DNA from: Nephrocerus scutellatus
Taxonomy: Eukaryota > Arthropoda > Insecta > Diptera > Pipunculidae
Assembly: GCA_947095585.1 (NCBI GenBank)
Contig: OX352762.1
Location: forward strand, 46,128,829 to 46,192,828
Reading direction: 5' to 3'
DNA: 64,000 nucleotides
Shown: positions 43,736 to 53,217 of the stretch, in pieces
How the letters are laid out: the number at the start of each line of letters is the position of its first letter
Numbering within the stretch: position 1 is the first letter of the stretch
Notes under the pieces: generated by a model
Told to the model about the DNA's origin: nothing
The model's database searches: none
Seen by the model: the letters and a program-made list of their open reading frames with translations, nothing else
Position numbers and translations under genes: made by a program

Positions 43736-43867
43736 GCTGGTGGTTTTCGGGATCGCTGAGATCAGCTGAGATGAGATGAAGTGTATCGATACCGTTGTAG
43801 ATACTGATAAGGAGGTTTATTATCTAACTGAGTTCCTAAACTCACTTTATTCGTCTGGATTGGCACG
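43638..43867 (+). pseudogene. Two tandem cut helicase fragments
   Basis: The segment GGTTTTCGGGATCGCTGAGATCAG through GGCACGAATAGTGCTGG is present twice (43638-43735 and 43776-43867, first ATGs given), a small local duplication of the helicase/leader junction. Confidence 0.65.
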
Positions 43868-44808
43868 AATAGTGCTGGTAGTACACTCCTATGGATGAGT
43901 TATATTCCCGCAGGGTGGTGGGTGACAAATATTAGAGTAGATTCTATGGTTTTCTGGGTCTCTGAGTTGAATGGTGATGGTAAGACAGCTAAAGGAGGAT
44001 GGGGTCGATAACTGAGGGGGAGGGGGTGACCGATATTAGTGCCGATTTTATGGTTTTTGGGGTCGCTGAGTTGACTGGTGATGGTTAGACAGCTATAGGG
44101 GGATGGGGTCGATAACTGAGGGGGAGGGGGTGACCAATATTAGTGTCGATTCTATGGTTTTCGGGGTCGCTGAGTTGAATGATGGTGGTAAGACAGTTAT
44201 AGGGGAATAGGGTCGATAACTGATGGGGAGGGGGTGACCGATATTAGTCTCGATTCTATGGTTCTCTGGGTCGCTGAGTTGAATGGTGTTGGTAAGACAG
44301 CTCTAGGAGGATTTTGTCGATACCTGAGGGGCTGACCGAAATAAGTGTCCATTCCATAGTTCTCGGGACCACTGAGATTAATAGTGTTGGTATGACACTC
44401 CTATGGGTAAGTTGTCTCCCCGGAGGGGACCGATATTAGTGTTGATCCTATAGTTTTCGGGATCGCTGAGATCAGCTGAGATGAGATGAAGTGTATCGAT
44501 ACCGTTGTAGATACTGATAAGGAGGTTAATTATCTAACTGAGTTCCTAAACTCACTTTATTCGTCTGGATTGGCACCTTACAGTTTGATCTCCAATTGTT
44601 TTACAACGGCTTCTCGACTCGTGAAAACTTTGAAACGGCACAAGACCGTAAAAGAGATGCCGAGCAATATAATTGAAGCGACTATCTTGACAGAAAAGGG
44701 ATAGTGTGAAACAGTTCTTATCCCACGGATAGCACTCATTTCGACGGATCTACCTTTTAAATTCAAGAACGATTATGGAACGATTTGGCCCAAATTCATT
44801 CCATATAA
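43868..44808 (+). mobile_element. Array copy G: leader, repeats, helicase fragment
   Basis: Starts in the leader, has few repeats, a helicase fragment at 44486-44765, then AAGAACGATTATGGAACGATTTGGCCC, an H2-derived segment that ends at CCATATAA directly before the next Helitron head at 44809. Confidence 0.7.
44486..44765 (+). pseudogene. Helitron helicase C-terminal fragment (copy G)
   Basis: A TAG at 44702-44704 replaces the codon after EKG (GGGATAGTG against GGGACAGTG elsewhere). The same change is shared with the copy at 52895, so G and I are sister copies. Confidence 0.75.
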
Positions 44809-44854
44809 TCTATATATATAAAATAGAGAATTTATTTGTTTGTATATTAATATA

Positions 44855-45518
44855 TGTAGGAAAATAAGAAATGCGAAGCTTTATTTTTAGCAGACAAATA
44901 TAATTTAATTTCAAATAAAACTAATAAAATAAAAAAAACAATATGAGAGTACAAACTTATAAAATTACAACTTCAAATTAATTCTAGTAAACATCAAAAT
45001 AGGAAATCTGAAAAAGCACGACCGCACGGCTGCGTAAGTAAAAACGAACTTCGTCTCCTGTTGTGCAGTAACCATCGTTATCGCTTTAGAGCATGTCCCA
45101 CACATGCAATGCCTTCAACAGCCGATACCACGTCCATAGCTTTAGCAGCGCCGTCAGCAGTAATCCAATACTGCCTACGCCGATTACGGCAACAATTAGC
45201 TTCGCTGGTGTCATCGTTTTGCGATAACACCAACCCACGTTGACTCGCTTATATACGAGTATTATGCTGTCAATCACCCTTGTGGTGATTCAACTGTCCT
45301 ACATCGACAGCTCTGCGCTGAAGAAATCCGACGCTAAACAATTCGGTCGACATTTGGACGACGCAGCAAAACAGGAACGACGGTGACTGCGCAACGTATG
45401 ACTATAACAATTTTATTTAATGAGATAAGAACGAGAATATAAGGTGAATGCAAAAGATAAGATTAATAAGCGATACAATACCAGGAACGGAGGGAGTGAA
45501 CTTCCCACAATTCCTACA
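44855..45518 (-). repeat. 3' LTR of the young Ty3/gypsy element
   Basis: Minus-strand TATA box CGTATATAAG at 45248-45257, AATAAA near 44880-44885 toward the LTR end. Also contains a 42-codon open frame (45086-45214). Confidence 0.9.
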
Positions 45519-45548
45519 CCCGGCCATCCTTGAATTTTTCGGCTGTCC

Positions 45549-47783
45549 TCAGTCGAAGTCTTCGTCTCTATCACTTTCCCCTTCGTTTTCGTCTTCTTGT
45601 GGATCAGACACCCAAGGTTTCATGAAATCGGCAGCGGTGGAGGTTATGTTTGGTCCATCATGCTCTCCTACCTTTCGGACATCATAGCGATCATTTCCTC
45701 TGACCCTGGTTACCTCGTATGGCCCCATAAACTTGATGTATAGTTTAAGGCCGGCTCCAAACTGCGTCCTTTTGATAGCTACCAGATCATGCAACTGGTA
45801 ACATCTGGGTGCCTTCCTCTTACGATTATACGTCTTCCTATTCTCCTCCTGCACCTTCTGTATCTCTTGCTTAGCTATTTTTCTCATCGTATCCCGGCTA
45901 TTCTCGAAGTCGTCCAGTATCGCCTCCTCCAACAACTCTCGTAGCTGATTGTCATCCTCGCGTCTCATCATAATTCCAAACATAAGCTGGAAAGGGCTTC
46001 GCTTGGTGCTCCGCGACACTGTCGAATTTATCACGCATTGAACATGGGCGACGTGTTTATACCACTTCTTAGGGTCCTCCACTGAAACCCTAGTCAGAAC
46101 TTCTATTATGATGCGATTCATCCTCTCCACTTGTCCGTTTCCGCGTGGAACTCCTGTTGTCGTTAAGACGTGACGGATGCCGCTCTTTTCGCAGAATTCC
46201 TTAAAAATGTTAGCGGTGAACGCTGCCCCTCTGTCTGATATTATGCGCGCTGGACTTCCGAAAACTTCGCACTGCTGTTGCATTTTCTTGACCATCTCCT
46301 CGCTCTTCGTGGTTTTTACCGGATATATCCAGACAAACTTGGTGAAAGCATCAACCACTACGAATAGGTAGTTATAGAACTTATTCGTCGAAGGGAGTGG
46401 ACCTAAATGATCCACGTGATAAGTGTGTAGAGGTACGTCGCTTTTCTCGATAGGATGCAGAAACCCCTCCGCTTTTCCGTCCTTCCGCGCAGCCAGTATG
46501 CACGGAACACAGTTGGATATTACAGCGTCAATACAATTTCCGATGTTGGCGATAAAGTAATCCTGCTTGCAGATTGCCTCCACCTTTTTTGCGCCAATGT
46601 GGCCTCTGCCGTGAATGCCTCTCAAAATCTCCTTCTGCATAGACTTAGGCACCACGAGCAAATGAGCACCTTCTGCAAACTTGTAAAGCAGGTCATTCCT
46701 CATTTCGTAATCTTTGTAATTTCCCGTTGCTGAGAGAATATCCACGATTAATTGGCAAAATTCATCCTTACGCTGTGCCCTCTTAACTCTCTCAATTATG
46801 CCATCCTCAATCCGCAGTACTGATGGGTATCTGCTTAGTGCATCGACATGACGCATGGATGACCCCGACCGGTGCAAAACCTCGCAAGAGTACTCTTGCA
46901 ACATGATCGCCCACCTAGCCACCCGTGGGCATAAGTCCTTTTTATTCATCGTGGGCTGGAATGCCTTACAGTCCGTGTATATCGTGAATTTCATTCCCAA
47001 CAAATATACGCGTAACTTCTTGATGCACTTCACTATGGCTAAAACTTCATGCTCATAGCTAGTGTAATTCTTTTCAGCCGGTGTAGCTTTAAAACTCAAA
47101 TAAAAGACAGGGTGCAAATTACCTTCGTATTTCTGGAGCAGAACACCACCATATCCTACCATACTAGCATCCGTATGCAGCTCCGTTTCTAGCATTGGAT
47201 TAAACAGTTTAAGGACGGGCTCCTTACACAGTAAATCTTTTAGGGATTCAAATGCAACGATTTGGTCTGAGTCAAAAACGAACGCACTCTCCTTCTGAGT
47301 CAAGTCTGAAAGGGGTTTTGCATAAACAGCATAATTAGGCACAAACTTACGGAAAAATCCCGTTAGTCCTAGGAAACTCTGCACTTGTTTCACATTAGTC
47401 GGTCTCGGAAAACCCCTCACTGCGCTTATCTTTTCAATAGAAGGCTTTATAATGCCGTTTTCCACCACGTGCCCAAGGAATTTTGCAGATCTGCTCAGGA
47501 AATCACACTTTTCCCACTTAATCACCAAGCCGCTCTCCTCTGCTACTCTCAACACGACATCGAGCTTTGCTAAGTTCTCATCCTCATTTTCCGCGGCGAT
47601 AATCACATCATCCAAATACAACAGTAGGTAGTCTTGCCTTATTAAATCTCGAAAAACTGTATTGACGAACCGTTGAAAAACTGCGGGTGAGTTGCACAGC
47701 CCAAAAGGAACCTTCAGGAATTCGTACTGCCCGTCTGGTGTCACGAATGCGGTATACTTTCTGCTACTCTCTGCCACATCCAC
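45549..47783 (-). CDS. pol: Pol part 2: RT palm, RNase H and integrase
   Basis: 744 codons. RT has YLDD at residues 56-59; RNase H has Asp in HTDAS at about 205 and an IYTDCKAF segment near 268-275. The integrase zinc site is H391, H395, C425, C428, and its core has Asp in HVDHLG at 458, Asp in SDRGAAF at 517 and Glu in VERMNR at 553, the expected spacing. The C-terminus has an SH3-like LHDLVAIKRTQFGAG..KFMGPYEV segment and a very acidic tail. The start codon shown is only the first Met after the frameshift, not a true start. All catalytic residues are intact. Confidence 0.9.
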   Translation of the reverse strand: MDVAESSRKYTAFVTPDGQYEFLKVPFGLCNSPAVFQRFVNTVFRDLIRQDYLLLYLDDVIIAAENEDENLAKLDVVLRVAEESGLVIKWEKCDFLSRSAKFLGHVVENGIIKPSIEKISAVRGFPRPTNVKQVQSFLGLTGFFRKFVPNYAVYAKPLSDLTQKESAFVFDSDQIVAFESLKDLLCKEPVLKLFNPMLETELHTDASMVGYGGVLLQKYEGNLHPVFYLSFKATPAEKNYTSYEHEVLAIVKCIKKLRVYLLGMKFTIYTDCKAFQPTMNKKDLCPRVARWAIMLQEYSCEVLHRSGSSMRHVDALSRYPSVLRIEDGIIERVKRAQRKDEFCQLIVDILSATGNYKDYEMRNDLLYKFAEGAHLLVVPKSMQKEILRGIHGRGHIGAKKVEAICKQDYFIANIGNCIDAVISNCVPCILAARKDGKAEGFLHPIEKSDVPLHTYHVDHLGPLPSTNKFYNYLFVVVDAFTKFVWIYPVKTTKSEEMVKKMQQQCEVFGSPARIISDRGAAFTANIFKEFCEKSGIRHVLTTTGVPRGNGQVERMNRIIIEVLTRVSVEDPKKWYKHVAHVQCVINSTVSRSTKRSPFQLMFGIMMRREDDNQLRELLEEAILDDFENSRDTMRKIAKQEIQKVQEENRKTYNRKRKAPRCYQLHDLVAIKRTQFGAGLKLYIKFMGPYEVTRVRGNDRYDVRKVGEHDGPNITSTAADFMKPWVSDPQEDENEGESDRDEDFD

Positions 47784-47796
47784 GTGGAAAAACCCG

Positions 47797-48465
47797 TTAC
47801 GAAGATCCAGTGTGGGTAAACACCTTTGCTTTGTACAGCTTCTCTAGTATCTCTTCCATTACTGGCAAGGGATACCGGTCCTTGATAATCTTAGTGTTTA
47901 ACCTCCGGTAATCAACACACAACCGATTACTTCCGTCCTTCTTCTTCACCAGGAAAATGGGGCTGGCGAAGTCTGACCGACTATGCTGGATAATGCCTTC
48001 CTCTAACCATTCCTCCACTTGCTTGCACACTGCTTCTTTTTCTGGTAGTGCTAGTCGTCTAGCCTTCTGATATATAGGATTTTCGTCTTGTAGTACGAGG
48101 TTCATTTCGATACATGACTTTGAAACTCTTCTGGGGGAATAAGATGAAACAATGTCGTAGATGGCATTTCTATAGTTGTCGTTGCCAACCCGCAGACTGC
48201 TCCCATCTGTTTCCTCTTCGTTGTCAATCACTCCGATGCTCAAAACATCATTCTCCTCCAGATCATAGGTATTGGCTCGTTCCACCCTCTCCACATCCAT
48301 CTTCTTCATGTGCTTAATTCTTCCGTGACTTATCAATAGTTCCACATTCTGCAAAAAATCTCTTCCCAGCAATATCCGATCTGAGATCCAATTGTCCGGA
48401 ACCACTTGAAACCGAACCCAGTGCCTATCCGGACCAATTCGTATTTCTAAAAGACAGGAACCCAT
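47797..48465 (-). CDS. pol: Pol part 1: protease C-terminus and RT N-terminus
   Basis: Open from ATG 48465 in the frame -1 to gag, directly across the gag stop, so translation probably needs either a -1 shift at the C5 run or an ancestral extra C. ILLGRDFLQNVELLI completes the protease. KARRLALPEKEAVCKQVEEW and FLVKKKDGSNRLCVDYRRLN, RYPLPVMEEILEKL are the RT fingers. The frame ends at a TAA after KVFTHTGSS, where one extra C (TTTACCCACACTGG) shifts it; the expected LDLRNGFFHV reading follows in the next frame. Confidence 0.8.
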   Translation of the reverse strand: MGSCLLEIRIGPDRHWVRFQVVPDNWISDRILLGRDFLQNVELLISHGRIKHMKKMDVERVERANTYDLEENDVLSIGVIDNEEETDGSSLRVGNDNYRNAIYDIVSSYSPRRVSKSCIEMNLVLQDENPIYQKARRLALPEKEAVCKQVEEWLEEGIIQHSRSDFASPIFLVKKKDGSNRLCVDYRRLNTKIIKDRYPLPVMEEILEKLYKAKVFTHTGSS

Positions 48466-48470
48466 TGTTT

Positions 48471-49658
48471 TCAGGGGGCGCTACCAAATCCTTTTAGAGT
48501 CATTCCTGGTTGATTCACTTTGACTCCCCCAATTTCCTCTACAAACGATTTATGTACAATTGAGACGTCACTTCCGTTATCGACGAATGCTTGGTAGGGT
48601 TTCTCCGCAACACAAATTGACACATGATTACCGTCCGAGTCAATTCGCTGGACTTTGCGCACACCTCTAGAATCAATGTCTTCCTTTTTCTGGTTCGGGC
48701 ATTGGGGAGAGATGTGTCCGAACTGGTTGCATCGGAAACACCGTGCCCCTTTAGCCCTATCGGGACAGTTCAAAGCCAAGTGTGACGTGGCCCCACAGTT
48801 GTGACATCGTTTTGGCGCAACGGGGTGTCTGCCATGGGAAAAGTTTGACTTACCAGTCATCATATTTCTATTGGTTTCAATTCGTTGCTTCGGCATCTGG
48901 CGTTGCATCCTCTGGTATACTTCCAACTTGGATTTTAACTCCTGCAGTGTCGAGGCTTCGTATAATATCGTTTTATTATTTACCGTTTCCGGAATACCAT
49001 TAATTATGTACTCTATTAGTGAGAATAATTCAACGTCTCCTTCACCACGGATCTGCGACATTGCGTACAGGTATTCTAATAGGGTTTCTGAGGAAATTTT
49101 TTTTCTAGACTCCAATTTTTTGTGTATTTCGATGCTTGACGTCTTCCTTCCGAACTCCTTTGCTAAAAGTGCCTTCAGTTTGAACCAGTCTGTTACTCCC
49201 TCCGTCGCTTCTACCGCCAATTTCGCGGCTCCCTTCAATAGTCTACGCGAGTAGAGATATTTTTGTACATCATTCCACTCACACGATGTTGCAATTTCCT
49301 CAAACTCTTTTATCCATTTGGCACAGTTCTTTCCCCCTTCTCCTGAGAATTGTTCCAGCGATTCTTCGACGTCTCGGAATACGAAGTTGTTTTGTATAGT
49401 CATCGTGACCTCTTCGGCTTGCTGGCGGACTTCTTTGCCTTGGTCGTTTGTCTCAGGCTGGTCGTTGCTCGTGTCAGAAAGTTCGTCTTCTTCTTCTCTT
49501 ATCGCGCCTAATATGTCCACTACCTTTACACCTTCTTCTCCTAACGCACTGCGAACTCGATCCACCAAGTCAGTTTTGATGTTATAACGATAGGACAGGC
49601 CTCTTCTCTTAAGAATCGCCTGTAACTGACGGACTGTTAATTTCTGCAGATCGTCCAT
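48471..49658 (-). CDS. gag: Gag with two zinc knuckles, reading into protease
   Basis: 395 codons from ATG 49658. The N-terminus LTVRQLQAILKRRGLSYRYN resembles a SAP-type DNA/RNA-binding helix pair. The middle (about residues 90-240) has capsid character. Two CX2CX4HX4C knuckles follow (CHNCGATSHLALNC and CFRCNQFGHISPQC). After them comes the protease start, VDNGSDVSIV, with Asn where Ser or Thr is usual. The frame stops at 48471-48473 in the sequence GCGCCCCCTGA, and the protease continues in the -1 frame. Confidence 0.85.
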   Translation of the reverse strand: MDDLQKLTVRQLQAILKRRGLSYRYNIKTDLVDRVRSALGEEGVKVVDILGAIREEEDELSDTSNDQPETNDQGKEVRQQAEEVTMTIQNNFVFRDVEESLEQFSGEGGKNCAKWIKEFEEIATSCEWNDVQKYLYSRRLLKGAAKLAVEATEGVTDWFKLKALLAKEFGRKTSSIEIHKKLESRKKISSETLLEYLYAMSQIRGEGDVELFSLIEYIINGIPETVNNKTILYEASTLQELKSKLEVYQRMQRQMPKQRIETNRNMMTGKSNFSHGRHPVAPKRCHNCGATSHLALNCPDRAKGARCFRCNQFGHISPQCPNQKKEDIDSRGVRKVQRIDSDGNHVSICVAEKPYQAFVDNGSDVSIVHKSFVEEIGGVKVNQPGMTLKGFGSAP

Positions 49659-50199
49659 TCACTTCACCCAGTACGCCACGTCTCTTCACTCTTTCCCTTT
49701 ACTTTCCTATATCTTAGCCTCACTTGTCGTTCTTATCTTCTTAACTTCACTCCAACTTCTTTGCTTTATCCTACTTTCTTCACTGTCTTTACCTTCTTAA
49801 GTTTATTTCACTCTGTTCACCGTCTTTATCTTCTTAGCTTTATTTCACTCTGTTCACTGTCTTTACCTTCTTAGCTCTCTTCACTGTCTTTACCTTCTTA
49901 GCTTTATATCACTCTGTTCACTGTCTTTACCTTCTTAGCTCTCTTCACTGTCTTTACCTTCTTAGCTTTATTTCACTCTGTTCACTGTATTTACCTTCTT
50001 AGCTCTCTTCACAGTCTTTACCTTCTTAGCTTTATTTCACTCTGTTCACCTTCTTAGCTCTCTTCACCGTCTTTATCTTCTTAGCTTTATTTCACTCTGT
50101 TCACTGTCTTTACCTTTTCAGTTTTATTTTCAAATTTTAAATTTTAATATTCTCCCGAGAAAACAAAACAAAACGAACTTTCCAAATTTATCCGGTGAA
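49659..50199 (-). repeat. Leader with 64-bp minisatellite
   Basis: CACTCTGTTCAC recurs at about 49809, 49846, 49910, 49974 and 50038, giving a 64-bp period in the later part. On the transcript strand the repeat is purine-rich (AAGGTAAAGACAGTGAAGAGAGC). It lies between the primer site and gag, where packaging signals are expected. Confidence 0.8.
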
Positions 50200-50217
50200 A
50201 TCCCGGTTGAGCCCCCA
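50200..50217 (-). promoter_or_regulatory. Primer binding site of the young element
   Basis: On the minus strand TGGGGGCTCAACCGGGAT follows the LTR with no gap. It starts TGG, as expected for the complement of a tRNA CCA end. I cannot name the tRNA with confidence. Confidence 0.65.
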
Positions 50218-50881
50218 TGTAGGAAAATAAGAAATGCGAAGCTTTATTTTTAGCAGACAAATATAATTTAATTTCAAATAAAACTAATAAAATAAAAAAA
50301 ACAATATGAGAGTACAAACTTATAAAATTACAACTTCAAATTAATTCTAGTAAACATCAAAATAGGAAATCGGAAAAAGCACGACCGCACGGCTGCGTAA
50401 GTAAAAACGAAGTTCGTCTCCTGTTGTGCAGTCACCATCGTTATCGCTTTAGAGCATGTCCCACACATGCAATTCCTTCAACAGCCGATACCACGTCCAT
50501 AGCTTTAGCAGCGCCGTCAGCAGTAATCCAATACTGCCTACGCCGATTACGGCAACAATTAGCTTCGCTGGTGTCATCGTTTTGCGATAACACCAACCCA
50601 CGTTGACTCGCTTATATACGAGTATTATGCTGTCAATCACCCTTGTGGTGATTCAACTGTCCTACATCGACAGCTCTGCGCTGAAGAAATCCGACGCTAA
50701 ACAATTCGGTCGACATTTGAACGACGCAGCAAAACAGGAACGACGGTGACTGCGCAACGTATGACTATAACAATTTTATTTAATGAGATAAGAACGAGAA
50801 TATAAGGTGAATGCAAAAGATAAGATTAATAAGCGATACAATACCAGGAACGGAGGGAGTGAACTTCCCACAATTCCTACA
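50218..50881 (-). repeat. 5' LTR of the young Ty3/gypsy element
   Basis: Same length as the other LTR. The TATA box at about 50611-50620 (minus strand) should drive the genomic transcript. AATAAA lies at 50243-50248, near the LTR's inner end; a second AATAAA near 50775 lies upstream of the TATA box. Confidence 0.9.
50449..50577 (-). CDS. Small LTR-encoded membrane-like peptide (42 codons), 5' LTR
   Basis: Opens MTPAKLIVAVIGVGSIG and continues with a hydrophobic run (LLLTALLKLWTWY), consistent with one membrane segment. The ATG is about 35 bases downstream of the LTR TATA box, so it would be at or near the 5' end of the transcript. The frame is also intact in the other LTR (45086-45214), with one residue changed (Lys-Ala to Lys-Glu). 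Whether it is translated is unknown. Confidence 0.25.
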   Translation of the reverse strand: MTPAKLIVAVIGVGSIGLLLTALLKLWTWYRLLKELHVWDML

Positions 50882-52276
50882 TATAATTGTGCCTAATTAG
50901 CTCTGGAACGCCTTGACCAATTTCAACAAAACTTGGTATACATATTAGTTGCTATGTGGAATGAAATATAGGTGACGGGGGGTAGCAGGTTTTTTGGCTG
51001 TGGTAGGCGTGGCACGCGATTTTAGTGTCGGACCCACCGTTTTCGGTATCGCCGAGACGAATAGTGCTGGTAGTACACTCCTATGGATGAGTTATATTCC
51101 CGCAGGGGGTGGGTGATTCTATGGTTTTCGTGGTCGCTGAGTTGAATGGTGATGGTAAGACAGCTATAGGGTGATGGTGTCGATAACTGAGGGGGGGGGG
51201 GGGGGGTTGACCGATATTAGAGTCGATTCTATGGTTTTCGGGGTCGCTGAGTTGAATGGTGATGGTAAGATATCTATAGGGCGATGGGGTCGATAACCGA
51301 AAGGGAGTGACCGATATTAGTGTCGATTCTATGGTGTTCGGGGTCGCTGAGTTGAATGGTGATGGTAAGACAGCTATAGGGGGATGGGGTCGATAACTGA
51401 TGGGGGATGGTGACCGATATGAGTGTCGATTCTATGGTTTTTGGGGTAGCTGAGTTGAATGGTGATGGTAAGATAGCTATAGGGGGATGGGGTCGATAAC
51501 TGAGGGGGAGGGGGTTGACCGATATTAGTGTCGATTCTATGGTTTTCGGGGTCGCTGAGTTGAATGGTGATGGTAAGACAGCTATAGGGGGATGGGGTCG
51601 ATAACTGATGGGGGATGGTGACCGATATTAGTGTCGATTCTATGGTTTTCGGGGTCGCTAAGTATGGTGATGGTGATGGTAAGACAGCTGTAGGAGGATG
51701 GGGTCGGTAACTGAGGGGTGGGGGTGACCAAGATAAGTATCGATTCTATGGTTTTCGGGGTCGCTGAGTTGAATGGTGTTGGTAAGACAGCTATAGGGGG
51801 ATGGGGTCGATAACTGAGGGGGAGGGGGTGACCAATATTAGTGTTGATTCTATGGTTTTCTGGGTCGCTGAGTTGAATGATAATGGTAAGACAGCTATAG
51901 GGGAATAGGGTCGATAACTGATGGGGAGGGGGTGACCGATATTAGTCTTGATTCTATGGTTCTCTGGGTCGCTGAGTTGAATGGTGTTGGTAAGACAGCT
52001 CTAGGAGGATTTTGTCGATATCTGAGGGGCTGACCGATATTAGTGTCCATTCCATAGTTCTCGAGACCACTGAGATTAATAGTGTTGGTAGGACACTCCT
52101 ATGTGTAAGTTGTCTCCCCGGAGGGGACCGATATTAGTGTTGTTCCTATAGTTTTCGGGATCGCTGAGATCAGCTGAGATGAGATGAAGTGTATCGATAC
52201 CGTTGTAGATACTGATAAGGAGGTTTATTATCTAACTGAGTTCCTAAACTCACTTTATTCGTCTGGATTGGCACGA
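50882..52276 (+). repeat. 104-bp repeats of array copy H after the LTR element
   Basis: Leader (GTGGTAGGCGTGGCACGCG, a slightly diverged form), then about ten repeats, a stretch of 14 G's at 51191-51207, the 3'-variant repeats with GACAGCTCTAGGAGG and a cut helicase fragment. Confidence 0.75.
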
Positions 52277-53217
52277 ATAGTGCTGGTAGTACACTCCTAT
52301 GGATGAGTTATATTCCCGCAGGGTGGTGGGTGACCGATATTAGAGTAGATTCTATGGTTTTCGGGGTCGCTGAGTTGAATGGTGATGGTAAGACAGCTAT
52401 AGGGGGATGGGGTCGATAACTGAGGGGGAGGGGGTGACCGATATTAGTGCCGATTTTATGGTTTTCGGGGTCGCTGAGTTGACTGGTGATGGTAAGACAG
52501 CTATAGGGGTATGGGGTCGATAACTGAGGGGGAGGGGGTGACCAATATTAGTGTCGATTCTATGGTTTTCGGGGTCGCTGAGTTGAATGATGGTGGTAAG
52601 ACAGTTATAGGGGAATAGGGTCGATAACTGATGGGGAGGGGGGTGACCGATATTAGTCTCGATTCTATGGTTCTCTGGGTCGCTGAGTTGAATGGTGTTG
52701 GTAAGACAGCTCTAGGAGGATTTTGTCGATACCTGAGGGGCTGACCGATATAAGTGTCCATACCATAGTTCTCGGGACCACTGAGATTAATAGTGTTGGT
52801 AGGACACTACTATGGGTAAGTTCGCTCCCCGGAGGGGACCGATATTAGTGTTGATCCTATAGTTTTCGGGATCGCTGAGATCAGCTGAGATGAGATGAAG
52901 TGTATCGATACCGTTGTAGATACTGATAAGGAGATTAATTATCTAACTGAGTTCCTAAACTCACTTTATTCGTCTGGATTGGCACCTTACAGTTTGATCT
53001 CCAATTGTTTTACAACGGCTTCTCGACTCGTGAAAACTTTGAAACGGCACAAGACCGTAAAAGAGATGCCGAGCAATATAATTGAAGCGACTATCTTGAC
53101 AGAAAAGGGATAGTGTGAAACAGTTTTTATCCCACGGATAGCACTCATTTCGACGGATCTACCTTTTAAATTCAAGAACGATTATGGAACGATTTGGCCC
53201 AAATTCATTCCATATAA
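52277..53217 (+). mobile_element. Array copy I: leader, repeats, helicase fragment, H2 segment
   Basis: Sister of copy G: same order, the same helicase TAG change and the same end CCATATAA directly before the head at 53218. Confidence 0.7.
52895..53175 (+). pseudogene. Helitron helicase C-terminal fragment (copy I)
   Basis: DTVVDTDKEINYLTEFLNS to NIIEATILTEKG, then TAG at 53111-53113 and the ETVFIP coding in frame beyond it. Confidence 0.75.

Larger units (their letters stand above)
44855..50881 (-). mobile_element. Young Ty3/gypsy LTR retrotransposon, 6,027 bp
   Basis: Two 664-bp LTRs (44855-45518 and 50218-50881) start TGTAGG and end CCTACA and differ at five positions by my reading. TATA is duplicated at 44851-44854 and 50882-50885, and the unoccupied sister sequence TTAATATAATTGTG is at about 53255-53268. 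On the minus strand: LTR, primer site, repeat-rich leader, gag, protease, RT, RNase H, integrase, LTR; pol ends 30 bases before the LTR, so there is no envelope gene. Two one-base frameshifts interrupt the coding region. The clade is not settled. Confidence 0.95.
44809..52276 (+). mobile_element. Array copy H: Helitron split by an LTR retrotransposon
   Basis: The head TCTATATATATAAAATAG begins at 44809 and breaks at TTAATATA (44854). The rest resumes at 50882 (TATAATTGTGCC) and runs through leader and repeats to a cut helicase fragment at 52184-52276. Confidence 0.75.
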
